Translations under genes and position numbers: made by a program
Shown: positions 13,971 to 24,522 of the stretch, one piece after another
Layout of the letters: every line of letters begins with the position of its first letter
How positions within the stretch are numbered: the first letter of the stretch is position 1
Notes under the pieces: model-generated
Told to the model about the DNA's origin: nothing
Database searches by the model: none
Seen by the model: only the letters and a program-made list of their open reading frames with translations
Assembly: GCA_012295275.1 (NCBI GenBank)
Contig: CM022672.1
Location: 32,705,438 to 32,755,437, forward strand
Origin: Chrysomallon squamiferum
Lineage: Eukaryota > Mollusca > Gastropoda > Neomphalida > Peltospiridae
Reading direction: 5' to 3'
DNA: 50,000 nucleotides

Positions 13971-14238
13971 TCAAATTAAGCCTTACCATAACTTTAATGT
14001 TAAACCTAAAACCTAGCCCTAACAGTAACCTAAAGATAACAATAACTCTAACCATATCCATAACCTTACTTGTAACAGTATAATAAATTAAGGATTTATT
14101 GAAATAAAATTGATTTTCAAATATACACTAAGACTCATCACAAATTTATTGAAATAAAACTAATTTTAAAAATAAGACTCATATTTTTTTTTTAAATAAA
14201 AAGTTATTTTAAATTTTATCATAATACTAACAACAATT

Positions 14239-14289
<51 letters not shown>

Positions 14290-15130
14290 TTTTGTATCCC
14301 AGTTTTTTTCTTAAAAAAATATTTTTTAAGATATATTGATAATTAAATGATCTAACCATAATCATAATTCTTACTCTTAACTCAAACCTAAACCAAATCA
14401 CCTGTTTGATCCTAATATTCAACATATTTTTTCATTTTTTTTTTTTTTTTTAAAAATACTTTAAGATAAACAGATAATTAAAATTAACTCTAATCCTAAC
14501 CATATATCTAACTCAACTCCAATCCTAACCCTAATGCTAAAAATAGCCCTAATGTTAATGGTATCCATAACCTTAACCCTAAATATAGCCTTAACCTTAC
14601 TTGTAACAGTGTGATAAATTAATGACTTATTGAAATAAAACTTATTTCAAATTTTATCCTAAAATACATACATATTTTAAAATTAATTTTAATTCATCAT
14701 AACATTTTTCAAGTTTTCTATCAAAAGTATCTTCAACAAAATATACAATCAAATGAATCCTACCCTAATCCTAAAGCCAGCCCTAATACTAAACCCTAAT
14801 CATCACCCATAGTGAAAGCTTAACCCTTAATGCCAACACTGACCTTAATCCTAACCCCAACCCAACCCTAATGCTAGCCTACACCAACTGTAAACACAAA
14901 ACAAACCCACATGTTAACCCTAATCAATACCCTAAACCTAACTCTAATGCTATATCTAGCCCAAATCCCAACCCAAGGTCTAATACTAACACCAAACCAA
15001 ATCTGAACCTGAACCTTAACACTAAACATAACCTTAACTCTAATGCAAACACTAACACTCACCAAAACCAAAAATTTAACTCTATATCTTGAACATAATG
15101 TTAAGCCTGACCCCAACACTAATCACAGCA
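13970..15130. repeat. Telomere-like dispersed repeat, block 2
   Basis: Degenerate CCTAAC/CCCTAA clusters (13980-14070, 14340-14400, 14490-14610, 14755-15120) alternate with AT spacer. The segment TAACCTTACTTGTAACAGT followed by TAATAAATTAA recurs (14061 and 14593), as does TTATTGAAATAAAA. The same hexamer/spacer grammar occurs at 3.6-4.56 kb. Frames such as 14871-15092 (Asn/Pro/Lys-rich) are translations of the hexamers. Confidence 0.62.
14238..14293. repeat. (TTTA)n microsatellite
   Basis: About 13 uninterrupted TTTA units inside the telomere-like block. Confidence 0.96.
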
Positions 15131-15436
15131 TAACCCTATTATCTGTAAAATGTTAAATATTATAAATTATTTTTCTAATTTTTTTTAAATGTTATTCTAA
15201 TTTTTTTGAAATTAATGATTTCTTTAAATTGTATGCTAAAATTCAACCTAAAAGTTTAAAAAGAAAAGATAACAAAAACCACTGATTAGCAAAACACAAA
15301 CAACAAAATTAATGTACTAAAATGTAAAAAGAACAAATAGATTATAATTATCAGTAGTACTAGTATTACTATACTACTACCATTACTGTTAGCACCACCA
15401 CTAGTACTAAAATTATTATTATTATTGCTATTATTA

Positions 15437-15720
15437 AGCATGAGCCAGTTATATACAAGTTGTGTATTTCTGATGCATCTGTTAAATTCTGAAAGCAGTT
15501 ACTTCAGTTATGTTTCCCTGATCAACAATACATATGTAATTATTCTAAGATTAACAAAACTAATATTAGTAGTTATATCTACAATATTGGAAATAGAAAG
15601 TAGTAGTAGAAGCAGTAGCAGTAGTAGTTTTATCTTAACACTTTAGTAGCAACATTAATAACAGAAATAATAGCAATGGTAGTAGTAGTAGCTATAATAA
15701 CAGTAGTGTTTTATCTTGAT
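15437..15720. repeat. Diverged composite repeat module, copy 4
   Basis: Begins ATGAGCCAGTTATATACAAG with TTGTGTATTTC, matching the start of modules 1-3 loosely. It holds AGTAGTAG/AGCAGTAG trinucleotide tracts like them. It is followed by (AAT)n at 15761-15815 and then copy 2 of the 0.7 kb block, the same order as at 8141-9250. This parallel order is the main support. Confidence 0.5.
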
Positions 15721-15756
15721 TTGTAACAATATACGAGGTTTTTGTATTCAGTTTGT

Positions 15757-15817
<61 letters not shown>

Positions 15818-15924
15818 TGAAGAAGAAGAATAAGAAGAAAAAAAAAGAAGATATTTATGATGATGATGAAGAATTAAAACAATAAAAAATGGTTTATTGT
15901 TACAACTACAAAAATATAATAAAA

Positions 15925-16590
15925 AATAAGCGACTTACATTTTCACGATTCACTAGGTCAGCACAGTCTCCCAGTATTAAGTAATTTATCTTTAAAGAAA
16001 AGAATCACCAAGTAATCGAAATAAACTAAATTCACATCATATCCATCATCCAGTTATTAGAATAAATAAAAACATAAACCTTGGTGAATTTACAATTGAA
16101 TTTACAATTGTTCGCCATGTTGGTATTGTTGTTGTTACTGTTTACTGACGTCATTCTGATTACGTAAAATGGCGAAGTTAATCGTCCGATTTATTTATCA
16201 CCTGAATCATTTACTTATCACTTTGTCTGGTAATACATTTATACATTTAAAAAATGTTTAGCTGACTTATTTTCCTAATTTGTCTTTTTATAACTGCGTT
16301 ACATAACTAAACAATACAATTCTAGACTGTAGGAACTCGATATTTCATCACGTTCGGCCATTTCCGTAACATATGAAACTACGAAGAATTAATTTGGCCG
16401 TATTCGTTTGTGACAAACCGTTCTGTAACCGAAAATTTAGACTGAATGTTGAGATTGTTTCTGTGAATAAAATCACCATGTTGTAGTTCAGCTATCTATA
16501 TATAAATATAATATCGTAACAATTGTTCAAAACAGTTAGCGGTTACATACTTTTGTCGTTAACCAGTTTTGGTTGTTGTGATGTGAATAT
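15925..16590. repeat. ~0.7 kb diverged duplicated block, copy 2
   Basis: Collinear with 8545-9250. A TGACGTCA palindrome lies at 16146-16153 within TGACGTCATTCTGATTACG, followed by TGGCGAAGTTAAT, GTTCGGCCATTTCCGTAACAT near 16353 and GTTAACCAGTTTTGGTTG near 16558. Neither copy keeps a shared long reading frame. It could be an ancient MITE-like or promoter-containing duplication. Confidence 0.8.
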
Positions 16591-16735
16591 ATGTTCAAAT
16601 GGGAAACTCCTTTTTTCAGATAGCAGCTTTATTAGTAGTGTTGTTGCTATAGAAATAATATATATTAGTAGAAGAAATAGTAGTTGCAGTAGAAAATAAC
16701 TTGTATTAACAGTTGTTGTTGTTTTGTTGTTGTTC

Positions 16736-16758
16736 TTCTTCTTGTTCTTCTTCTTCTT

Positions 16759-16789
<31 letters not shown>

Positions 16790-16805
16790 TTATTATTATT
16801 ATTAT

Positions 16806-16876
<71 letters not shown>
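16736..16876. repeat. Compound (TTC)n-(TTA)n-(GTA)n microsatellite
   Basis: Three adjacent trinucleotide runs differ by single substitutions: TTC to about 16787, TTA to about 16806, then about 23 GTA/AGT units. The pattern suggests successive point mutations that then spread by slippage. Confidence 0.97.
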
Positions 16877-17198
16877 TTTCAGAGGCTACGTAGAGTCCAA
16901 AAGTATTTGTTAACAAAGTTCATTGCTACTGGTTTTTGCGAAAATCTGTCGCTGTTTCGTGGACAGACGACAAGATAAGATCACGTGTATACTACTTTGT
17001 AGATAATAGTTGTTATTTACCTGTCTTACATCATTAGTGAGCTTTTCGTTACATATATTAGAAATTTGTGATATTAATCTGTACTTTTTGTTGTTTAGAA
17101 TTTCCATTTTACTTTCATCATTATTACGTTAGCAGTATTTTCTACTTTTGTATTTCACTGTTCTCATACTTCATAAAGTAAACGTTTTTCTCTGAATA

Positions 17199-17236
<38 letters not shown>

Positions 17237-17492
17237 ACTTTCAGCTTAGTTTTCATGAATTTTCTCTTTTACTATGTCTTTCCACATGGCTATTTTTTCA
17301 GTCTGTCTCCAAATAAATAAATAAAAATGGAAGAATAAAAGTGCTTTTCAAACTTTCGTTACATTCATTCGGTTGTCGTTTTCCTCGTTTCTCGTTTTTA
17401 AATATCCTTTCTTCTCTCATTCTCTAAATACCCTTTCTTCTCTCATTCTTAACAAAACATTTTAACTTCAGATATTAATTATATCTTACAGC

Positions 17493-17733
17493 CGACATGC
17501 ACTGGGTTGGTGGAAATGACATCGACGGTTAAGGTCGTTTCCAAGGGAGTCTTCCTGTCAACACTTCAAAAGACTTAACTACATTTACTGGAACAGCCAT
17601 CAGCCGGTTAACGGAGGAGGAAAAGAGAATTGCGTGCATCTAAACTGAATATACAGATTAAAGTGGAACGATGAAATCTGCGGAATCCAGAAAGATTTTA
17701 TCTGTCGAAGAAAAGCGTTTTGTGAGATATAAA
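17493..17733 (+). pseudogene. C-type lectin domain pseudo-exon
   Basis: A polypyrimidine-poor but recognisable acceptor (TATATCTTACAG, ending 17492) precedes a frame reading HWVGGNDID, the usual 'W(I/V)GG.D' strand of a C-type lectin fold. After a TAA and a frameshift near 17585 it gives YWNSHQPVNGGGKENCVHLN. After an in-frame TGA at 17647-17649 it gives WNDEICGIQKDFICRRK, ending at TAA 17731-17733. The order W..GG.D, QPVN, ENCV, WND..C and FIC is diagnostic of the carbohydrate-recognition domain; ENCV, WND and the final Cys pair are intact. It covers only the C-terminal half of the domain (a full domain is about 120-130 residues), and the frameshift plus two stops mark it as a relic. QPVN takes the place of the EPN/QPD motif, so sugar preference is not predictable. 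Confidence 0.8.
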
Positions 17734-17984
17734 GTAATTTCCGGTCTGACTTTTATGTTTGTGTTTTTTTTTATTATTTGTACACGATTAGTTGTGTTAT
17801 ATATTAAATAACTAAAACTCTGTTTACTCTTTCATGTCTATAACTTGTCTGTTTTTCTTTGACTGTATTTGTCTGTTTAACTGTACACGTTGAATTATGT
17901 TAACTATGTTGATGACGAAGATAATAATTTTAATGATAATGTTATTCCGTTGATGATTGGGAACATGACGAAAAGAAAAAAGAA

Positions 17985-18090
17985 GTATGATGATGATGAT
18001 GATGATGATGATGATTATGATGATAATACTAATAAAATACCAAGTAACAACAGAAAAACCATCGAGATTGTCCTAACTATTGTACCAAAA

Positions 18091-18155
<65 letters not shown>
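17985..18155. repeat. (GAT)n and (GT)n microsatellites
   Basis: (GAT)n at 17985-18020, then about 31 GT units at 18091-18154. The 99-codon frame across them (poly-Asp, then Cys-Val repeats) is an artefact. Confidence 0.97.
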
Positions 18156-18157
<2 letters not shown>

Positions 18158-18725
18158 ATACATACACATATACACTACATTGCTGCTAAGCGGTGTTTTA
18201 AACATAAGACTTTACACGTGGAGGTATTCATATATTTTACAACAGCACACATACAAATCACGTAATGACTACAGTCAGTGCCGTATTAACCTTAGACTTC
18301 GAGCTTCTTTGTACCCGCCCCGCGAATTTCACACTCGTTTTTCTAACATTTATTACAATAACATTACAAATGAAGTAATTAGTAGAGTAATAAAGAAAAT
18401 AATTTCATCTTATCAGACAACTTTTAATTATCATGAAAAAAGACAATCCTAAAATACCGGTACTGCACTATAATGTTAAATATAAATCGGTTTTTCTATG
18501 TATCTACCTACTTAAACATTTTACTTGTTAATCTTTTCAACAAACTGATCCAGAATATAGTTTAATGTTCTCTTAGCGTCTCTCGTATCAAACAGTATTC
18601 CTATAAATTCATTTCAGTGACGTGCATGGAGCGATTACGTTATACATAGTGTTAACATTTAGCACTAAACAAAAACAAAACAGATTACTTGGGTCCCAGG
18701 CTTCAGCAAAGTCAGCCTTAGGGAT

Positions 18726-18744
18726 GTTGTTGTTGTTGTTGTTG

Positions 18745-18790
<46 letters not shown>

Positions 18791-19164
18791 GTAAAAGTTA
18801 GTTTTTGACCTGTGTTTCAATGGTTTATTCTTTGTTTAGCTAGTGTTCATGTTTCAGCGCCAAGTCTCATTTCTGGAAGTACGTTGTAAATTTGTCACCA
18901 GTAACATAAGAAGGATAATTATTTTAACAATTATACTTTTTTATGTTTATTTATTTATTTAAATATAATAAGAGAAGACAATACAATAATGAATACTAAT
19001 AAGAAAAGTTGTCTATATATGTGTCTGTGTATATGTGTATATAAAATTTAAGAATATAATACGAGGAAATACAAAAATGACGAAAAAGAAGAAACAAGAC
19101 ATAAGAACAAGAACAAATAAGAACATTAATAAAAAACGGTGTCTGTGTTTGTATATCTGTATGA

Positions 19165-19221
<57 letters not shown>

Positions 19222-19704
19222 GCTTAATTTTCTCGCTTTCAGTTTTTAAAAATGTTTACTGATTATTTATTTCATTATCTTTTTTATTCCTTTTTCTTTC
19301 TTTCTTCGATTATTTTGATTATTATTATTATTATTATTATTATTATTGTTGTTGTTGTTGTTGTTGTTGTCGTTGTTGTTTTTACTGATGATGTTATTTA
19401 TTTAATTTGTTGTTCTTGTTCACATGAAAAAATGTTTTTTCTTTCATACTAATGAATTGTAAAGCGTCAGTTGTTTGTGCAGTGTTTAAGGTGAAATTCA
19501 CATCAGCAGTGAGTACTGAGAACTGGATGGGATGGTATGGGGTGGGGGGTGACCTAGTTTATTAATTTTGTTTGAGCGCTGCGACACGACTTGAAGTCGA
19601 TCGATAAACGAGTTGTCATGGCAGCGAAACACATTTTATTTTTTTATTTTATTTTTTTCATTTTGTTTTTTTTTTATTTAATTTCATTTCATATATTTAT
19701 TTTA

Positions 19705-19754
<50 letters not shown>

Positions 19755-19790
19755 ATTATTATTATTTTCGTCGTCATTATCATCATCATC
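18726..19790. repeat. Series of ATT/GTT trinucleotide tracts
   Basis: Separate runs at 18726-18790 (GTT then ATT), 19165-19221 (ATT), 19318-19381 (ATT then GTT) and 19706-19770 (ATT). No gene is supported between them; 19470-19640 is a less AT-rich unique stretch with no coding frame. Confidence 0.93.
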
Positions 19791-20099
19791 ATTATAATTT
19801 CTATTGTGATGATGATAATGATTACTATTATTTCCCAACCCCCATATTTCTAAACTGACTTTTTACGGTGTATTTATAACGACAATAACAGAAAAATGAA
19901 CAACCAGTACAGGAACAACATTGACGGCAGCATTGATTATAAAGTAACTAAAATAATAATAATAAAGTTGGTCGAAATAATAATGAGAAGAAGAAAAGTA
20001 ACATTAGTAATAAGGACAACAAGATGACGCTAACGATGTCGGCAACAGCAGCAACAACAACAACAACAATAATAACGAAAGAAAGAAAGACATTAAAGA

Positions 20100-20152
20100 A
20101 ATATATTAAAAATATTCCAGTGCGGCAGTCGGTGCCTATCCACCAAAAGGAT

Positions 20153-20241
<89 letters not shown>

Positions 20242-20330
20242 TTTCTGTCTGTAATCGTGTTCTTTTATTGTGTATTTGTTTATGTATATGTGTGATTCCC
20301 TGCCCAAAGAGAGACATTCCATAATACAGA
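20100..20330. repeat. Flank-sharing (GT)n repeat, copy 1
   Basis: A perfect (GT)n of about 43 units (20155-20240) sits between GCAGTCGGTGCCTATCC on the left and CTGTAATCGTGTTCTTTTATTGTG on the right. The same order of flanks, with GCAGTCGATGCCTATCC and TGTAACCGTGTTTTTGTATTGTG, surrounds a shorter (GT)n at 23755-23945. The microsatellite therefore lies inside a duplicated element. Confidence 0.75.
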
Positions 20331-20740
20331 CATGTTATTTGATAGACAAAACTCTTTACTGGGTTATGTAATGTAACGTGTACACTCCTCACTGCTTTAG
20401 TGGTACTGCTCCAGTCTGCTGCTTGTTGTTGTTGTGTCTACCAATTCCACACACGCTGCTAGGAGAACTTACTTGTATTCTGCTAAACGGAAGAAAAAGA
20501 TGTATTTTATGAAGTCCCCGTTTTTAAAGTTTAGCTCATGGGCTTCTCCACTGCAACATCCGTATTCAATACATTTCACTTCATATAGACATTGTTTATA
20601 TATCAATAATTATTATCTTGTATTTCACTGATGATATATTGAAACAATAGCTAATCACAGACATATAATACAAAAGTTCTTATATATTAACTACATGTAC
20701 CTATACAAAAAAAAAAAAAAAAGATTCAAATTTTGTAGTC

Positions 20741-21166
20741 ATGGCTGATCTTGGAGGGGCAGAATTTGTTCAGTCACAAAGAGGTAAACCACAAATAAAT
20801 CAAGACGGATTTCTGTTTACAAAGAATCGTTCCAGACGGGGAAAGTGTTCACTGGAAATGCGTGACAAACGAGTTCTGATACCTGCCCTAACACAGATTA
20901 GACGTTAACATAGAAGAACCACAGACAAAGACAAATGACGGAAGACGCTACCTTTTATTTCGACAGATGAGCAAATCGTATCTCTACACGCTGCAGATTC
21001 AATATTTATGGACGGAACTTTATATTCTTGTCCAGCGGTGTGGAACCAGTTATATATCATCCATGCTATGGAAGGAACTACTATGTATCCCTTTGTGTTT
21101 GAACTTCTTCCCGAGAAACAGACGATAACATACAGTGGACTGTTCAGTTTGTTAAAGAATCATTAA
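20741..21166 (+). pseudogene. FLYWCH zinc finger plus MULE-type transposase relic
   Basis: An ATG at 20741 opens a 55-codon frame (stop 20906-20908) that reads GKPQINQDGFLFTKN. One frame over it continues HWKCVTNEF, the 'F.F....W.C' start of a FLYWCH zinc finger. The downstream frame, about 20935-21166, reads KTLPFISTDEQIVSLH, then ADSIFMDGTLYSCPAVWNQL, YIIHAMEGTTMYPFVFELLP and EKQTITYSGLFSLLKNH. This matches the 'DGTF...P..F.QLY.IH......P..FALLP.K....Y..L' core of the MULE transposase fold; the Asp in MDGT corresponds to the first catalytic acidic residue. The rest of the catalytic domain is absent because the sequence enters the 21.2 kb duplicated segment. Frameshifts and truncation make it inactive. 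Confidence 0.78.
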
Positions 21167-21204
21167 AACAGCCTCTTTCTCCAGTAATTAATGTTAACTG
21201 TGTG

Positions 21205-22798
21205 TAGTTAATAAGAGATGAACTCATTACTATCAAGTGTTGGTCTCCAGCAGGGATTCATTTATGTTCATATTAGGAACATACAAGTACAAACTTCGTG
21301 AAGAACTGGGAACAGATGGGTCACAGCAGACGTCAAACTAACGCTTACCAGCAAATACATGTAAATAATTTTATAAAACACTAAACAATCTGAAGATCTG
21401 ATTTTCAAATAATACAAATGTCGTATCTGCAAAAAAGAAGTAAATGGACCGATGTTGAAAGTTTGCTTATAGAAAAATCACACTAAGGAATTCTGTGTAT
21501 CTTGAAACAATTATAGACAGTAAACAATTTATTTATTTATTTATTTGTTTATTTATATGTTTTGTCATGTTAACTGCTACTAGCTAAGACTAAAACTGGC
21601 CATTTCCATTGACAGCTGGGATTGCTCGTTCATGCACAAACCCGCAGTTAAAACTAAATCAGAATAACATACGTTGAAGTGTCTTCAGCAGAATAACTTT
21701 TATTTGTGAACTTTAAGTATGTAACTGTCTAATTCTTAAAAGAGGATACATATACGTGTTAATTAATTAATTAAAATAAATTTAGCTTCCATTTCTTATT
21801 GTGTTTTTTTTAATAATATTTGTACTGAAAAAGCATCAACGGAGAAATATTATCAAAGAAGATAATCGTATTTTAAGAATTATATAAATTTATATAAATC
21901 TACTACAGTTACTACTTCTGTTATTACTACTACTAATACAGTCTCTACTGCTAATTCTTCGACTACTGCTATCACTATTTCTACTACTAGAGGAGAGTGG
22001 GGGCTAATGGGATAGTGGGCCATAATGACAAAGTGGATTTTTGTTGTCTGTAATGTGTCTGCAATTGTCGGAGTTTGCCCCAATCCCGAAGCTCAAAGAA
22101 AAGATTTGTGTGACACGTGAAGGCGTAAAACGTGGATCATCGGTTGTATTAACAAGCTGCCCATTCAAGCAGTAACTCGTGGAACAGCAGAAAGCAAATA
22201 CGGTGAGTAAAGTAATCAGGCCTAAAACAAAGGCGAAAGGAGCGAAATGTGGTAGTAAACGTGGCGAGGCCAGCAATGATAAAGGGGCAAATCATTGCAA
22301 TCAGGTATACTTTAATTCGACTGAAGGTGAAGTTTGAGTTCACCTGCAAAGGGTGGTCTCACCAGGACTGTGCAGGGGTTGAGGAAGAGGATTTTATTTG
22401 TGATGTCTGTTCTCACTAAATCACTTTAAATCTGACAGTCGAGGTTCAGAAATTGAATAGTCATGATAGTTGAACAGTGTTTGTTTTGCTTGGCCTATTC
22501 AGTGAGTTCAGAGTAAAATTTTGTTTTTTTCAAGGTTTTTACTTATTTACTGATTACTTCCGTACAGTGATTTGGTTTTCCTTAGAATTCAGTTTATAAG
22601 TTTGTTTGTGTTTGGAGGTTAAAGTTGATTGATGAACGGTATTCATTGCATTTTAGGTTTTGGTTATAATCTGTTGTGAATAGATGTTCCTGCAGTGCTT
22701 TTATTCAGTTAAGATAAATGTTTTGCAGCTTTGATAGTTTGTCAGAGTTGTTTATTTTTCTGTGATCTGTGGAGGGAGAAGGTCATCCCATTATGCCC
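21205..22798. repeat. 1.6-kb duplicated segment, copy A (pair of 24523-26120)
   Basis: From TAGTTAATAAGAGATGAACT to GGTCATCCCATTATGCC this segment matches copy B with only scattered substitutions and a net length difference of 4 bases over about 1.6 kb. Homology is weaker but visible a further ~20 bases leftward (AGTAATTA.TGTTA). The MULE relic upstream of copy A is not present upstream of copy B. The copy contains an (TTTA)n tract at about 21530, the pogo/Tigger-like terminus and the transposase/PHD relic. Confidence 0.93.
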
Positions 22799-23045
22799 CA
22801 TCCATTTCAGTTTGCCCCTTTACCAAATCCCAATATGGGTCAATATGGGAAATTTGAGACCCTTTTGAAATTATCTCTGTATCTGGCAGTGCTCTACAAT
22901 TGCCGGCTGTTGTCTGGTTTATTGATAGCTTAACATAACGAAGTACACTGTATTACGTCTGCCCTTGTAACGCATATCCATCGCCAGTGAGAGTACAACA
23001 CACGTTAAGTATCTCGTTACGCCCCACTTTCCCTGAGTACTGCTA
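21985..23045 (+). mobile_element. Decayed pogo/Tigger-like DNA element (copy A)
   Basis: The left end (TACTAGAGGAGAGTGGGGGC, about 21983) and the inverse complement of the right end (TACTCAGGGAAAGTGGGGCG, about 23044) align at roughly 22 of 30 positions including flanking TA dinucleotides. Such TA-flanked termini fit the Tc1/mariner/pogo superfamily. Inside lies the C-terminus of a pogo-type transposase with a PHD finger (22080-22419); the catalytic region is missing. The TIR match is visual and imperfect, so the boundaries are approximate. Confidence 0.5.
22080..22419 (+). pseudogene. C-terminus of a pogo/Tigger-type transposase with PHD finger (copy A)
   Basis: The frame from 22080 reads PIPKLKEK, then GVKRGSSVVLTSCPFKQ followed by TAA. 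In the same frame it goes on LVEQQKANT ... KTKAKGAKCGSKRGEASND up to a TGA. One frame over it ends FTCKGWSHQDCAGV EEEDFICDVC SH and a stop at 22417-22419. 'KRGSSVVLTS.PFK' is the typical tail of DDE_1 (pogo/jerky-like) transposases, and 'C.GW.H..CAGV....F.C..C' is the second half of a PHD zinc finger often found at their C-terminus. One stop, one frameshift and no DDE domain: a relic. A frame on the opposite strand (22004-22349) is its shadow. Confidence 0.72.
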
Positions 23046-23105
23046 CCACTAGTACAGCTTCTGTTGTTATTACTAATTCTTACTGCTACTACTACCATTA
23101 TTACT

Positions 23106-23118
23106 CAAATTTATTCAT

Positions 23119-23174
<56 letters not shown>

Positions 23175-23282
23175 GTACTACTAGTTCTACTACTACTAGT
23201 ACCACTAGTACTACTACTACTACTACTACTAGAACTACTATTACTACTACTACTACTACTACTAGTACTACTACTACTACAA
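23106..23282. repeat. (CTA)n microsatellite with AG/TT interruptions
   Basis: Long run of CTA/ACT units with occasional CTAGTA and CTAGTTC variants. A shorter counterpart at 26316-26370 occupies the same position relative to copy B. Confidence 0.95.
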
Positions 23283-23290
23283 TCTATTCT

Positions 23291-23626
23291 CTACAGAGTT
23301 GAGGGATAAAGCAGAAAGCGGCCCTGGATTATTTCGAGGCTCGTGTTACGATCCTGTAAAGGTCAAACAGTTGAAGTTAAGAGGAGTGGCCGAGTTCTGC
23401 AAGTCAGTCTTCTGGTCATCTGACTGTCCTTGGACTGTATCAGATATCGAAATGACCTCTGACATGGACCAATACATTCTGAGTTCAACTAGGACAATAA
23501 AAATAAAAACAAAAACATAACATACAGACAATGACTGGTAGTCCGAGTTCGCTGGCCTCAGTCGATGATGGACAGGTCAGCAGGCGGCAGAAGACAAAAG
23601 TACTCGGACTAAACAAAAACTTGAAA
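23291..23626. repeat. Duplicated segment, distal part, copy A (pair of 26377-26719)
   Basis: Shares CTACAGAGTTGAGGG..ATAAAGCAGAAA, then GTCAAACAGTTGAAGTTAAG through GACTGTATCAGATATCGAAA, and ends at ACTAAACAAAAACTTGAAA with copy B. Open frames of 60-89 codons overlap on both strands in both copies. None shows a known motif, and the conservation reflects recent duplication, so I do not call a gene. Confidence 0.9.
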
Positions 23627-23660
23627 CGTATTTCTCGAAACCTGGCAAAGTTGATTATAA

Positions 23661-24442
23661 ACTCAGAAAGAAAAACGGGGAAAGGAGACTCAACAAATAA
23701 AAACAAGAAAAACGAAACAATAGCAGGGGCAGGTGGGTAAGCAACATAAAACATTTTTAAAATAAAACTATTTCAATGCGCAGTCGATGCCTATCCTCTT
23801 AAAACATACATGTATGTGTATACATGTGTGTGTGTGTGTGTGTGCATAAGTCTAGTTGTGTGTTTGTGTGTTTATGTTTGTGTACATATGTAACCGTGTT
23901 TTTGTATTGTGTTTTTGTATATGGATATGTGTACAGATATGTGTATATGTGAATATGTATCCATATTTAAGTCTCCAAGTTATGACATGATTTAACAATA
24001 GGCCTAATTGTTACGGAATACACCAAAATATTTTTGAAAACTGTATATGTATTGTGAATAACGAATATCCCAAATCATATGTTTTACCAGAACCGGGGTA
24101 TTATGTTTAAATACGCAATATCTGATTTCTGTTCCTGCAGAAAATAACGATACTAAATTTCTTTAAAGTGGGGTGCATGAATAACACAGTCATAATTATA
24201 CAGAAACTATAAAGACACTTATATATATATAAAAAGAGTTTTATTTAACGACGCATTCGATTCAGTTTTAATAAACATTTATATGACGTCATTCACAGAA
24301 TTAGGTCATATTAATGAGTAATGAACAGAGGAGAAGCTTAATTGAAAAATAGCAAAAACATATTTTTATTTCAGTTTATTCAACCGATATTTTAGGGTAA
24401 TTGATGCTGAACCAGTAGATGAAACATTGTTTGACACTCCTA
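23661..24442 (+). other. Candidate short exons of an unidentified receptor-like gene
   Basis: Two exon-like pieces. 23661-23731 follows the acceptor-like AACTCAG and ends at a GCAG|GTGGGTAAGC donor; it can encode GDSTNKNKKNETIAGAG, which resembles the stretch before a membrane span. 24396-24442 (47 nt) lies between ATATTTTAG and a perfect GTAAGT donor and can encode VIDAEPVDETLFDTP, an acidic segment resembling a cytoplasmic tail. The second ends in phase 1, compatible with the phase-1 start of the Ig-like exon at 26792. No membrane-span exon was found between them, and both are short enough to be coincidence. Confidence 0.22.
23755..23960. repeat. Flank-sharing (GT)n repeat, copy 2
   Basis: GCAGTCGATGCCTATCC, a short TG tract (23826-23844) and TGTAACCGTGTTTTTGTATTGTG repeat the order seen at 20100-20330. 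Confidence 0.72.
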
Positions 24443-24522
24443 GTAAGTATGTTTATAGGTGATAAAGTTTATTAACTCAGAGTGTACGTATGGTGATACA
24501 AGTAATTAGTGTTACTTGTGAG

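Noticed and set aside
14871-15119. Asn/Pro/Lys-rich 73-codon frame and its antisense 81-codon frame
   Set aside because: Both derive from degenerate CCTAAC hexamers in the telomere-like block.
22004-22349. Minus-strand 66- and 90-codon frames, also present near 25326-25671
   Set aside because: Antisense to the PHD/transposase tail. Preserved in both copies only because the duplication is recent.
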